Source: a virus. Taken from it: a stretch of 64,000 bases of DNA. The first letter of the stretch is position 1. The number at the start of each line of letters is the position of its first letter. Location: the IMG/VR virus record IMGVR_UViG_3300021962_006679, positions 1 through 64,000 of that record; one strand, 5' to 3'. Made by a program: the position numbers and the translations under genes. The notes beneath the pieces are model-generated. The model searched no databases and was not told where the DNA came from. It saw nothing but the letters and a program-made list of their open reading frames with translations. This document shows, piece after piece, positions 48,309 to 55,373 of the stretch.

Positions 48309-48853
48309 CCCAGATCACTGAAGGTTTAGAGCGTGATGATCTAGTAGACAGAGTGCAACCTAAAGTGCACTTTGACGAATTTGCTCCTAAAATGGGCAGT
48401 GATGATCAGGTTATTGTAAGCAGTTTTATGGTATTGGGCCAGGATGCTGCATATGATTTAGAAAACTTTTTAGAAAAAGGTTATCCATGGATATTGGACG
48501 CCGAGACCAGTGCTGGCGAAAAAGAACCAGGTTACTATATTGTGTTTGTAGAAGCAGAGCGTAGAACCGGGTTTCCAGAAAAGTTCATGAGTTTAATAGG
48601 CGATTTACAAAACATTACTGGCATTAAACCTAGTGATTGGATTATGAAATACTATCAGGGCACAAGACGTGATCCCAAGTATAAACTTACAAGCCAGAAT
48701 ATTATTACACACGTACCGCTAAGTCCGAGAAAATATAGACAAAACAAAGAATCAGAAAACATGCTAGAGAGCATGCTAAACATAGCAAGAGTTCCACGAA
48801 AACAAGGTGATACACATGAATTTAGACAATCTCAGAAAACAGCTAGAAATTGA
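48305..48853 (+). CDS. Conserved T4-like phage protein, 182 aa
   Basis: DDQVIVSSFMVLGQDAAYDL and GYYIVFVEAERRTGFPEKFM suggest an alpha/beta fold, followed by WIMKYYQGTRRDPKYKLTSQ. The C-terminus is basic. It is coupled to the previous gene and overlaps the lysozyme gene by 38 bp. Function unknown. Confidence 0.72.
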   Translation: MTQITEGLERDDLVDRVQPKVHFDEFAPKMGSDDQVIVSSFMVLGQDAAYDLENFLEKGYPWILDAETSAGEKEPGYYIVFVEAERRTGFPEKFMSLIGDLQNITGIKPSDWIMKYYQGTRRDPKYKLTSQNIITHVPLSPRKYRQNKESENMLESMLNIARVPRKQGDTHEFRQSQKTARN

Positions 48854-49256
48854 TGAAGGAGTAGTATACAAAGTATATTTAGACCACCTAGGGTATCCAA
48901 CATTTGGCATAGGACATTTGATTAGGGAATCAGATCCAGAACATGGCGAACCAGTAGATACTCCAGTAAGTGAAGACAGAGTTGTAGAGGCATTTGAACA
49001 GGATGTGCAATCAGTATTATCAGACTGTAATAAACTTTACGGAGACTTTGAAGACTTACCAGAGGAAGCCCAGGAAATAATTGCTAATATGATGTTTAAC
49101 CTTGGATATCCAAGATTGTCCAAGTTTAAAGGAATGAAACAAGGAGTTGATACTAGAGACTGGAATAAGGCAGCAGATGAAATGATAGACAGTAACTGGT
49201 ATCGTCAAGTGGGCGCAAGGGCCCAAAGACTCGTAGATAGAATGAGAGCCATTTAA
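48816..49256 (+). CDS. T4-type lysozyme (GH24 endolysin)
   Basis: The start MNLDNLRKQLEIDEGVVYKV at 48816 aligns with T4 lysozyme. Glu13 (IDEG), Asp in VYLDHLGYPTFGIGHL and the following Thr form the GH24 catalytic E-D-T set. RLVDRMR at the end matches the family C-terminus. It cleaves peptidoglycan. Spanin genes follow within 1.5 kb, so this is the lysis module. A baseplate-lysozyme role is less likely, since the domain stands alone. Confidence 0.92.
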   Translation: MNLDNLRKQLEIDEGVVYKVYLDHLGYPTFGIGHLIRESDPEHGEPVDTPVSEDRVVEAFEQDVQSVLSDCNKLYGDFEDLPEEAQEIIANMMFNLGYPRLSKFKGMKQGVDTRDWNKAADEMIDSNWYRQVGARAQRLVDRMRAI

Positions 49257-49267
49257 GGAGCATAAAC

Positions 49268-49510
49268 ATGGCCACATGGAGAAAAGGACACGGCGTTGAC
49301 CCTGTCGGAAACATTACTGAAGCAGACATTGATACATGGTATGCTAGTAAAGATCGCACTATAGTAGCAGGGCATGACGATGCTGACAGTTATGTTAGAA
49401 AAGTAATTGTTGCTGGCATTGGTGTAGGCCACACAGTAAAAAACAAAGTTAAAGCAGGTAAGTTTTGGCTACAAATTTCAGGACCAACTATTAACAAAAT
49501 TTGGCAGTGA
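49268..49510 (+). CDS. Hypothetical protein, 80 aa
   Basis: AAGGAG precedes the ATG. ATWRKGHGVDPVGNITEADI then DTWYASKDRTIVAGHDDADS and a glycine-rich IVAGIGVGHTVKNKVKAGKF. No family recognised. It sits between lysozyme and the spanins. Confidence 0.68.
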   Translation: MATWRKGHGVDPVGNITEADIDTWYASKDRTIVAGHDDADSYVRKVIVAGIGVGHTVKNKVKAGKFWLQISGPTINKIWQ

Positions 49511-49514
49511 GACA

Positions 49515-50126
49515 ATGCGAATTAAAGAAATTTTAGAAGCAGTAGCCCAGGGCACAATTCCCCCTCAAGCTCAAAGAAAAGTACCACAAGGCACTGGCGC
49601 AATGCCAGACGAGTTTGGCGCAAGAACTATGGGTCAGGGCACAGAAGTTAGTGCTAGTGGTAGACAAACTACCTATAACAAGGATGGTTCCAGTGTTAAC
49701 ACTAGTGCACAAGGTCAGTTTACTAGAGATAAACTTGGTCGTGTTACTCAGGTTCAAACTCCTCGTATAGCTGGTCTTCAACAAACAAACAAGTACGATC
49801 CGGGATCAATTGGCAATAAGCCTACTAGTCAGTCAACTAATTTTAATTATAAGTTGGGTAAAGCTGAAATAGACGCTACTATGCCTGGACCTGCTAGCCA
49901 GGCTGATATCAATAAAGCTACTGATATAAAAGTTAAGTATGGTAATGCTGGAATGCAAGCAACTAGAGGGCCTGATGGTAAACTTACTACTAGTACAAGT
50001 TATGATTTTGGGCCCAATAAAGTCTCTGCAAAAGACGATGGCAGTATTGACGTTCTTAATAAAAAAACAGGCCAAACTTATAAGACATCAACTGCCGCAA
50101 TGGCGGCCGGTAAAGACGGAATTTAG
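49515..50126 (+). CDS. Low-complexity Thr/Ser/Gly-rich protein, 203 aa
   Basis: The N-terminal MRIKEILEAVAQG tag resembles the start of other virion-associated polyproteins in such phages (compare MKINEAVQQV at 61398). The rest is repeat-like and disordered (SASGRQTTYNKDGSSVNTSA, RDKLGRVTQVQTP, ADINKATDIKVKYGNAGMQA). No enzyme motif. It may be processed or form fibrous structure. Confidence 0.65.
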   Translation: MRIKEILEAVAQGTIPPQAQRKVPQGTGAMPDEFGARTMGQGTEVSASGRQTTYNKDGSSVNTSAQGQFTRDKLGRVTQVQTPRIAGLQQTNKYDPGSIGNKPTSQSTNFNYKLGKAEIDATMPGPASQADINKATDIKVKYGNAGMQATRGPDGKLTTSTSYDFGPNKVSAKDDGSIDVLNKKTGQTYKTSTAAMAAGKDGI

Positions 50127-50128
50127 GC

Positions 50129-50590
50129 ATGGGATTTAAATTAGCAGCAATTATGTTCGTTCTTATGCTCGCAATGGGTGGCGGTGCGTATTGGTATTAT
50201 AATGATACACAAGAGCGCATGGCTATCCTTGCTGCTAACGAAGCAAAGGCTACTATGGCTGCCCAAACAGCAGAAGCAGCCACAAAAGCCTTGCAGGAAA
50301 GTTATCAGCGTATGAGTCAAGAACTTGACCGTATAAACACACAGTTTGCAGCAGCAAGAGCAAACAATCAAGTACTCTCAGATAAACTTGCTAGACATGA
50401 TCTAGCAGTGCTTGGGGAGAAAAAACCCGATACAGTTCAACGCATGATTAACAATGCAAGTGCAAAAGTATTAAGATGCTTTGAAATAGAAAGTGGTTCA
50501 AAATTAACGGAGGCAGAAACAAATGCTACGTCAGGTAAAGCGTTCAATAGTGAGTGTCCTTGGCTGTGGCCTGGTACTCCTAGCCCTTAG
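50129..50590 (+). CDS. Putative i-spanin (Rz-like inner-membrane spanin)
   Basis: The 153-residue protein has one N-terminal membrane helix (residues 4-24, LAAIMFVLMLAMGGGAYWYY) followed by a long coiled coil (ATKALQESYQRMSQELDRIN) and then DKLARHDLAVLGEKKPDTVQ with INNASAKVLRCFEI, a C-terminal arrangement common in Rz-type spanins. The next gene starts within it. i-spanins pair with an outer-membrane lipoprotein to fuse membranes at lysis. Confidence 0.8.
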   Translation: MGFKLAAIMFVLMLAMGGGAYWYYNDTQERMAILAANEAKATMAAQTAEAATKALQESYQRMSQELDRINTQFAAARANNQVLSDKLARHDLAVLGEKKPDTVQRMINNASAKVLRCFEIESGSKLTEAETNATSGKAFNSECPWLWPGTPSP

Positions 50591-51002
50591 TGGATGTGGA
50601 AGTAAGCCCAAGGTCCTAGAGGTTAGTGCCAAGCCAGTCGAAATTCCAAAATTAGTTCTGCCCAAAGCAGATGTTCTAAATTTACAAAGCAAACAAGTAA
50701 CATGGCATGTAGTTACACTTGAAAACTATCAACAAGTATTTGATATGATCCAAAAGTCTGGCAGACCCATGACGCTGTTTGCAATTACAGATAAAGGTTA
50801 TAGCAACCTTGGCGAAAATTTAAGTGCTATTAGAGCATTTATCGAGCAGCAAAAGGCAATTATTGTTGCTTATGAAAATTATTACCAACAGAGTGATAAA
50901 GCTATCAAAGACGCCAATAAAGAAATAGAACAAACTAACGAAAACATTAAGAAAAACAGAGAAGCATCCGAAGGCTTCGACTGGAAAGGATTATTGAAAT
51001 GA
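50523..51002 (+). CDS. Putative o-spanin lipoprotein (Rz1-like)
   Basis: The N-terminus RSIVSVLGCGLVLLALSGCG is a lipoprotein signal with lipobox LSGC. The mature part has KPVEIPKLVLPKADVLNLQS, a proline-containing stretch as in Rz1, and a long helical C-terminus. It overlaps the i-spanin gene by 68 bp, the classical overlapped spanin layout. At 159 residues it is longer than typical Rz1. Confidence 0.78.
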   Translation: MLRQVKRSIVSVLGCGLVLLALSGCGSKPKVLEVSAKPVEIPKLVLPKADVLNLQSKQVTWHVVTLENYQQVFDMIQKSGRPMTLFAITDKGYSNLGENLSAIRAFIEQQKAIIVAYENYYQQSDKAIKDANKEIEQTNENIKKNREASEGFDWKGLLK

Positions 51003-51463
51003 AGAAATACCTAGTAGCCGGAATTGCAGTAGTAGCACTTTTAGCAGCAGGTGGCGTTGGTTACGCAACAGTTAGCAACGATTGTGGTTATGACGAAAAA
51101 GGTCAATTCCACAAGGGAGGCAAAGTGTATGCATACGGTACAATGGCTGATGCAAAGAAGTGTGCTGAAAAAGGTATACTTCCTGAAGTAATAGCCAAGC
51201 GTTTAGGCGCATGGGGCAATGCAAAAACAAAAGCAGAAGCTCAAGCAATTAAAGATTTAAATGCAAAAGTAATTGCAGATAAGAAAGCAGCAGAAGAAGC
51301 AGCAAGAGCCAAAGCAGAAGCTGAAGCAGCAGCAAAAAAGGCAGCTGAAGAAGAAGCAGCCCGTCAAGCGGCTGAGGCAGAAGCAGCTAAAAAAGCAGCA
51401 GCATTACTACTACTTCAAGAAGCAGCCAAAGCAAAGGCAGCAGCACCAGCAGAGGTAAAATAG
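50999..51463 (+). CDS. TolA-like Ala/Lys/Glu helical envelope protein
   Basis: The 154-residue protein has an N-terminal membrane anchor or signal (KKYLVAGIAVVALLAAGGVG), a short Cys-containing globular part (VSNDCGYDEKGQFHKGGKVY, DAKKCAEKG) and a 70-residue AEAAAKKAAEEEAARQ-type helix like TolA domain II. It overlaps the o-spanin stop by 4 bp. It could brace or disturb the Tol-Pal envelope link at lysis. That is inference from composition. Confidence 0.65.
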   Translation: MKKYLVAGIAVVALLAAGGVGYATVSNDCGYDEKGQFHKGGKVYAYGTMADAKKCAEKGILPEVIAKRLGAWGNAKTKAEAQAIKDLNAKVIADKKAAEEAARAKAEAEAAAKKAAEEEAARQAAEAEAAKKAAALLLLQEAAKAKAAAPAEVK

Positions 51464-51467
51464 ACTA

Positions 51468-51656
51468 ATGACAGGATATTTTTGTAATAATTGTGGACGC
51501 CCAAGTCATTGTAGTGCCCCTTTATATGAAGATTATCGTAATTGGAAAATGGAGTACATGGGACAACTAAGAGTATGTGATAATTGTAGTTGTCCAGCAT
51601 GTACACAAAAACTGGATGATCTAGAACTTCCTCATCCAGGAGATATAGGTTGTTAA
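51468..51656 (+). CDS. Zinc-ribbon-like protein, 62 aa
   Basis: Eight or more cysteines in pairs: YFCNNCGRPSHCSAPLY and VCDNCSCPACTQKL. The CxxCGxPxHC knuckle recurs in the overlapping next gene. It is probably a zinc-binding protein. Role unknown. Confidence 0.68.
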   Translation: MTGYFCNNCGRPSHCSAPLYEDYRNWKMEYMGQLRVCDNCSCPACTQKLDDLELPHPGDIGC

Positions 51657-51787
51657 CACAGGAAACAAAACCTGTGTGTCAGAATTGCGGTCACCCCTGT
51701 CATTGTGATACACTAGTTTGTGTTGAGTGTCATTGTATAGCATGTTTGCACAATGACGAGGAGACAAATCATGTTAGACATGATTGA
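51650..51787 (+). CDS. Zinc-ribbon-like protein, 45 aa, tandem partner
   Basis: It starts with TTG behind AGGAG (8 bp). The product, PVCQNCGHPCHCDTLVCVEC then HCIACLHNDEE, repeats the cysteine pattern of the preceding protein (CxxCGxPxHC...CxxCxCxxC). It overlaps neighbours at both ends (7 and 17 bp). The pair looks like a tandem duplication. Confidence 0.62.
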   Translation: MLTQETKPVCQNCGHPCHCDTLVCVECHCIACLHNDEETNHVRHD

Positions 51788-52070
51788 GCGTATGGCGAGC
51801 GATCGCCTCTGGATTTATACAAGTATTGCGGGTAGTATTGCAGGTGCTGCCTGTTTAGCCTATTTAAGCACTACACGCATAGGCTTGTGGGGATATGCAC
51901 AGTTTGATAAACTTGTGGATTATCTTGTTGCTCGTTGGGGACTTACATGGCTAGAACAGCCCGACGATGCTTGGCGTAAACGCTATCCAAAAATTACTGC
52001 TAAGATTGATGAACTTGAAGCTCGTCTTGCTAGCCTCGAAAGACCCCCAAAAACAACTAAGAAAAAATAA
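51771..52070 (+). CDS. Small membrane-anchored protein, 99 aa
   Basis: The start is ATG 51771, with GAGGAG 8 bp upstream. Residues 12-33 (LWIYTSIAGSIAGAACLAYL) form a membrane helix. The remainder is a cytoplasmic or periplasmic domain ending in a coiled coil (TAKIDELEARLASLERPPKT) with a lysine tail. Function unknown. Holin-like or spanin-accessory roles are possible from the position. Confidence 0.65.
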   Translation: MLDMIERMASDRLWIYTSIAGSIAGAACLAYLSTTRIGLWGYAQFDKLVDYLVARWGLTWLEQPDDAWRKRYPKITAKIDELEARLASLERPPKTTKKK

Positions 52071-52076
52071 CATAAC

Positions 52077-52105
52077 TTTAACAAAAGTGTAACAGGAATG
52101 TAACA
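52077..52105 (+). promoter_or_regulatory. Triple Pho-box-like direct repeat upstream of pstS
   Basis: TTTAACA (52077), TGTAACA (52088) and TGTAACA (52099) are 7-bp repeats separated by 4 bp, an exact 11-bp period as in PhoB-binding boxes. A possible -10 (TTAAAT at 52115-52120) follows 9 bp later. This suggests control by host PhoB under phosphate limitation. Confidence 0.7.
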
Positions 52106-52150
52106 TACTCGTGTTTAAATAGTGGTATCATACACACAGGGAGACACAGT

Positions 52151-53161
52151 ATGAAAAACATTTTAATAACCTTAGCAGCCCTTGTATTGGCTGCAACAAC
52201 AACACAAGCAGTTGCAAGAGATCAAATCAAGACCGTAGGCTCATCTACGGTTTTTCCTTTTGCAACTGTAGCTGCTGAAACATTTGCCAAAAACGGCAAC
52301 AAAGCACCTATTATTGAATCAACTGGCACAGGTGGTGGCATGAAGCTATTTTGTGCTGGCATAGGCGTACAGCACCCAGACTTGACAAACGCAAGTCGTG
52401 CAATTAAAAAGAACGAAGTTGAAACTTGTAAAAAAAATGGCGTTACTCCATTAGAAGTTAAGATAGGTTTTGATGGCATTGCAATTGCAAACTCTAAAGA
52501 AGGTGCAAAAGTTTCATTGACCCTTAAAGATGTATTCCTAGCACTAGCAAAGAATGTGCCAGATGGTAAGGGCGGAATGATACCAAATCCATACAAAACA
52601 TGGAAAGACGTGCGTAGCGATCTCCCCAACCAGCAGATCGAAGTTTTAGGGCCACCACCAACATCAGGTACAAGAGATGCATTTGTAGAAATTGCAATGG
52701 AAGGTGGAGCAAAGCAAATTCCAGAATTAGCAGAACTTCGCAAGTCCAAGAAAAAAGTATTTCAAGCAATAGCACACACACTTCGTGAAGATGGTGCTTT
52801 TATTGAAGCAGGCGAAAACGATAACCTGATTGTCCAAAAACTAGTGGCTAACCCAAAAGCATTTGGTGTTTTTGGTTTTAGTTTCTTAGACGCTAACGGT
52901 GACAAGATTCAAGGTGCAACTGTAGAAGGTGCACAACCAACATTTGAAAACATTGCAAGTGGCAAATACAAAGTAAGCCGTTCACTTTACTTTTATGTAA
53001 AGAAAGAACACTTAGCCAGCATTCCAAACCTAAAAGAATATGTACAATGGTTTGTAAGCGAAAGAACTATTGGTGAAGAAGGTACAGCGGTCGATAAGGG
53101 ACTTATTCCTTTACCAGCAGCAGATCTTAAAAAACTTCAACAAACAGTTGACGCAATGTAA
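52151..53161 (+). CDS. pstS: Phosphate-binding protein PstS
   Basis: The 336-residue protein has a signal peptide (KNILITLAALVLAATTTQAV), then IKTVGSSTVFPFATVAAETF, ESTGTGGGMKLFCAGIGVQH (phosphate loop), ASRAIKKNE, and PPTSGTRDAFVEIAM, all PstS signatures. It binds phosphate for the host PstCAB transporter, which is not encoded here. The Pho-box-like repeats 45 bp upstream support a phosphate-stress role, as known for cyanophage pstS. Confidence 0.95.
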   Translation: MKNILITLAALVLAATTTQAVARDQIKTVGSSTVFPFATVAAETFAKNGNKAPIIESTGTGGGMKLFCAGIGVQHPDLTNASRAIKKNEVETCKKNGVTPLEVKIGFDGIAIANSKEGAKVSLTLKDVFLALAKNVPDGKGGMIPNPYKTWKDVRSDLPNQQIEVLGPPPTSGTRDAFVEIAMEGGAKQIPELAELRKSKKKVFQAIAHTLREDGAFIEAGENDNLIVQKLVANPKAFGVFGFSFLDANGDKIQGATVEGAQPTFENIASGKYKVSRSLYFYVKKEHLASIPNLKEYVQWFVSERTIGEEGTAVDKGLIPLPAADLKKLQQTVDAM

Positions 53162-53187
53162 AACTTGTGTTACATTGATACATAAGG

Positions 53188-53212
53188 ATAGGGAGGAACC
53201 ATTCCTCCCTAT
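53188..53212 (+). terminator. Hairpin after pstS
   Basis: ATAGGGAGGA pairs perfectly with TCCTCCCTAT (10 bp, 5-base loop), followed by only TTTCC-like bases. It probably ends or stabilises the pstS mRNA. A separate AAGGA further on serves the next gene. Confidence 0.6.
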
Positions 53213-53230
53213 TTCCTTAAGGAATATTCG

Positions 53231-53533
53231 ATGAGCACAGACAAAGTCAAAACCAGATACATCACCGCATTTTACACAGTATTTTTAGCAAAACTAAAGC
53301 GCATTGAAGAACGCATAGAAGCAGGCACTGCAGACGACGAAGACCTTAAAGATCATCAAAGTCTAACCAAGACACTAGCAAAAATTGAAGCACAGGAAAA
53401 CGGCGTAGAGGCAGGTGACAAAGATGATAAAACACTTGCTCGTGAACTACTAAAACAGGCAGAAAAACTCACTGCACAAGCATATAGATTAGATCCGTCC
53501 TTAGACCCGGCAAATAAACTTAAGGTAGCTTAG
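53231..53533 (+). CDS. Hypothetical helical protein, 100 aa
   Basis: TTAAGGA precedes the ATG. The protein is charged and helical (KVKTRYITAFYTVFLAKLKR, LTKTLAKIEAQENGVEAGDK, ARELLKQAEKLTAQAYRL). No domain recognised. It converges with the hydrolase gene by 14 bp. Confidence 0.7.
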   Translation: MSTDKVKTRYITAFYTVFLAKLKRIEERIEAGTADDEDLKDHQSLTKTLAKIEAQENGVEAGDKDDKTLARELLKQAEKLTAQAYRLDPSLDPANKLKVA

Positions 53534-54095
53534 ATTTAATTAAGTCAACAACTCTTTGGCTTTGAACAATCTCATAGTGGTTACGATCTATTTCAACATG
53601 ATCCATATCACTACGAGATTTCATACTTGCATGTGTGCAAATACCATCGTTTCTACCCGTTAACCAACTAACATCTCCAGCAGTTGATACTACCTGTGTC
53701 CAGGGAACATCAATTTTAATAGTCCTGCTGTCTCTTATAAAACTACTCTGAGGTGTAATGTCTCTAAAAAGTTGAACGCCGGGATTCATAAATCTACCCC
53801 AGGTTGCTATTTCACTACCATTATATGGTGTACTTAAAGTTATGCCTCCTATAACTTTATGTCTGTATTCTCTTAAAAGGTATAGGCTATAAATACCGCC
53901 CAAACTATGTCCCACAAAGAAGAAGTCTTCTTCGTATTCTCGCAACTCATCTATAAATCTCTCTATATTTCGGTGTGCACTGCATTCATTACTGTCGTAT
54001 ATGCAGTAATGTATTTTATCAAACTGTAAGCTCTGCTGTATAAATGCAAAACTACGCTCGCTTGCATTTGCTCCGTGTGTGTATATGATTCTCAT
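53520..54095 (-). CDS. Alpha/beta hydrolase (lipase-like)
   Basis: The protein has FFFVGHSLGGIYSLYLLREY, the GxSxG nucleophile elbow, GGITLSTPYNGSEIATWG after it, and a C-terminal NHYEIVQSQ that may hold the catalytic His. The start is taken as ATG 54095 (MRIIYTHGANASERSF), because a minus-strand TATAAATA ends 4 bp upstream. The earlier ATG at 54116 lies beyond it. The mRNA would be leaderless or nearly so. The substrate is perhaps a lipid. Confidence 0.75.
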   Translation of the reverse strand: MRIIYTHGANASERSFAFIQQSLQFDKIHYCIYDSNECSAHRNIERFIDELREYEEDFFFVGHSLGGIYSLYLLREYRHKVIGGITLSTPYNGSEIATWGRFMNPGVQLFRDITPQSSFIRDSRTIKIDVPWTQVVSTAGDVSWLTGRNDGICTHASMKSRSDMDHVEIDRNHYEIVQSQRVVDLIKSKLP

Positions 54096-54099
54096 CAAA

Positions 54100-54111
54100 T
54101 ATTTATAAATA
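54100..54111. promoter_or_regulatory. Overlapping divergent T4-type late promoter boxes
   Basis: TATAAATA occurs on the plus strand (54104-54111) and on the minus strand (54107-54100), sharing a palindrome. The plus box serves the holin-like gene (ATG 54139) and the minus box the hydrolase. Confidence 0.7.
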
Positions 54112-54138
54112 TGCAAAGTAAAGTTGAGGAGTGCTGAT

Positions 54139-54474
54139 ATGTCAGACGAAGAAAGAGCCCCAATACGTCAAAAGATAGAACTAGAAGTTGAACTAGACAC
54201 TAGTGAAAAGGTTGTCCTACCAAACAAATATCAGAATGTTATTGATCTTGCTAAAGCAGTTGATGCATGGAGAATTTTCCCAAGATTGTTCCTAACAGTT
54301 TATATTATTCTACTGTACAAGACCGTTATTTGGTTCATGGCATTGCAAGATCCAAATGTAAACCAAGCAGGGTTAATCTCTGTTGTAGTTGGAGCAGGCG
54401 CAGCATGGTTTGGTTTGTATACTGGCAGCAGCAAAAAGTTTGACGGTGCACCACCAGCAGCACCCAAAAAATAA
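54139..54474 (+). CDS. Holin-like membrane protein, 111 aa
   Basis: The start is ATG 54139, with GAGGAG about 8 bp upstream. An acidic N-terminus (DEERAPIRQKIELEVELDTS) is followed by WRIFPRLFLTVYIILLYKTV and SVVVGAGAAWFGLYTGSSKK, two membrane helices in the arrangement of proteins annotated as holins in marine T4-like phages. The C-terminus is Pro/Ala/Lys-rich. It may set lysis time, although it is 5 kb from the lysozyme gene. Confidence 0.6.
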   Translation: MSDEERAPIRQKIELEVELDTSEKVVLPNKYQNVIDLAKAVDAWRIFPRLFLTVYIILLYKTVIWFMALQDPNVNQAGLISVVVGAGAAWFGLYTGSSKKFDGAPPAAPKK

Positions 54475-54480
54475 TAACTA

Positions 54481-54508
54481 TTGACAACTAGATTTCTGCA
54501 TGTATAAT
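54481..54508 (+). promoter_or_regulatory. Sigma70-like promoter of the DnaJ-ClpA unit
   Basis: TTGACA at 54481-54486, a 16-bp spacer and TATAAT at 54503-54508. The ATG is at 54516, so the leader would be at most a few bases. Confidence 0.82.
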
Positions 54509-54515
54509 TATATGT

Positions 54516-55373
54516 ATGAACTACTATGATCTCCTTGGTGTAGAGAAATCTGCATCCGCTGACCAGATTAAAAGTGCTTTTAGGACCAAAGCCAGAAGCA
54601 CTCATCCTGATGCGGGCGGAGATCCTGAGGATTTTAAGCGTCTAAATGAAGCATACGAAACACTTAAAGATCCAGGCAAACGTGCTGAATATGACCACGC
54701 TAGTAGTGGTGCTGGGCGTATACATGTAAACATTAACGGCAGTCATCATGACATTTTTAGTAATATTTTTAGAGACATGCACAATGTTTTTGGACAGGAA
54801 CAGGGACCTTTTGCTGGAACAAGAACATACAGGCGCCAACAACGCAATAAAGATTTAAGTATAGAGTACACTTGCAAATTAGAAGACACACTTGCAGAGC
54901 AGGTAAAGCAAGTTAGTGTAAAACAAATAAGCGGCGATCGTAGATTAGTAGAAATAAAAATACCAATTGGTGTAAAAAATGGTCAGACAATAAGGTATCA
55001 TAAACTTGGTGACAATACATTTAAGGAGTTGACGCCAGGCGATTTACATGTTAAAATTAATATTATTCCAACAAGATTTGAAATTGAAGGGAATAATTTA
55101 CACTTAAATCATACTATAGACTGTTTTGAAGCAATACTGGGCACAACTATACAGGTTAGGACACTGGAAGGCAAAACTCTAAATACAAACATTCCGCCTG
55201 GCATACAGCATGGTATGAGCATGGGATTAAAAGGTCATGGGTTGTATGAGTTTAACAACCCTGGTAACAGAGGCGCATTGCTGGTAAAAGTAAACATCAA
55301 AATACCTGAGAACCTAACTCAAGAACAATTAAATATGATTAGAGCCATTAAGGAAGTTACAGTTGAAACATAG
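54516..55373 (+). CDS. J-domain co-chaperone, CbpA-like (type II DnaJ)
   Basis: The 285-residue protein starts with a J domain (NYYDLLGVEKSASADQIKSA) whose HPD tripeptide is at about residues 34-36 (STHPDAGGDPEDF). No zinc-finger cysteines follow. Two beta-sandwich client domains do (LSIEYTCKLEDTLAEQVKQV, VEIKIPIGVKNGQTIRYH, GDLHVKINIIPTRFEIEG). It would stimulate host DnaK. It overlaps the ClpA gene, so both are made together. The promoter leaves almost no leader. Confidence 0.88.
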   Translation: MNYYDLLGVEKSASADQIKSAFRTKARSTHPDAGGDPEDFKRLNEAYETLKDPGKRAEYDHASSGAGRIHVNINGSHHDIFSNIFRDMHNVFGQEQGPFAGTRTYRRQQRNKDLSIEYTCKLEDTLAEQVKQVSVKQISGDRRLVEIKIPIGVKNGQTIRYHKLGDNTFKELTPGDLHVKINIIPTRFEIEGNNLHLNHTIDCFEAILGTTIQVRTLEGKTLNTNIPPGIQHGMSMGLKGHGLYEFNNPGNRGALLVKVNIKIPENLTQEQLNMIRAIKEVTVET

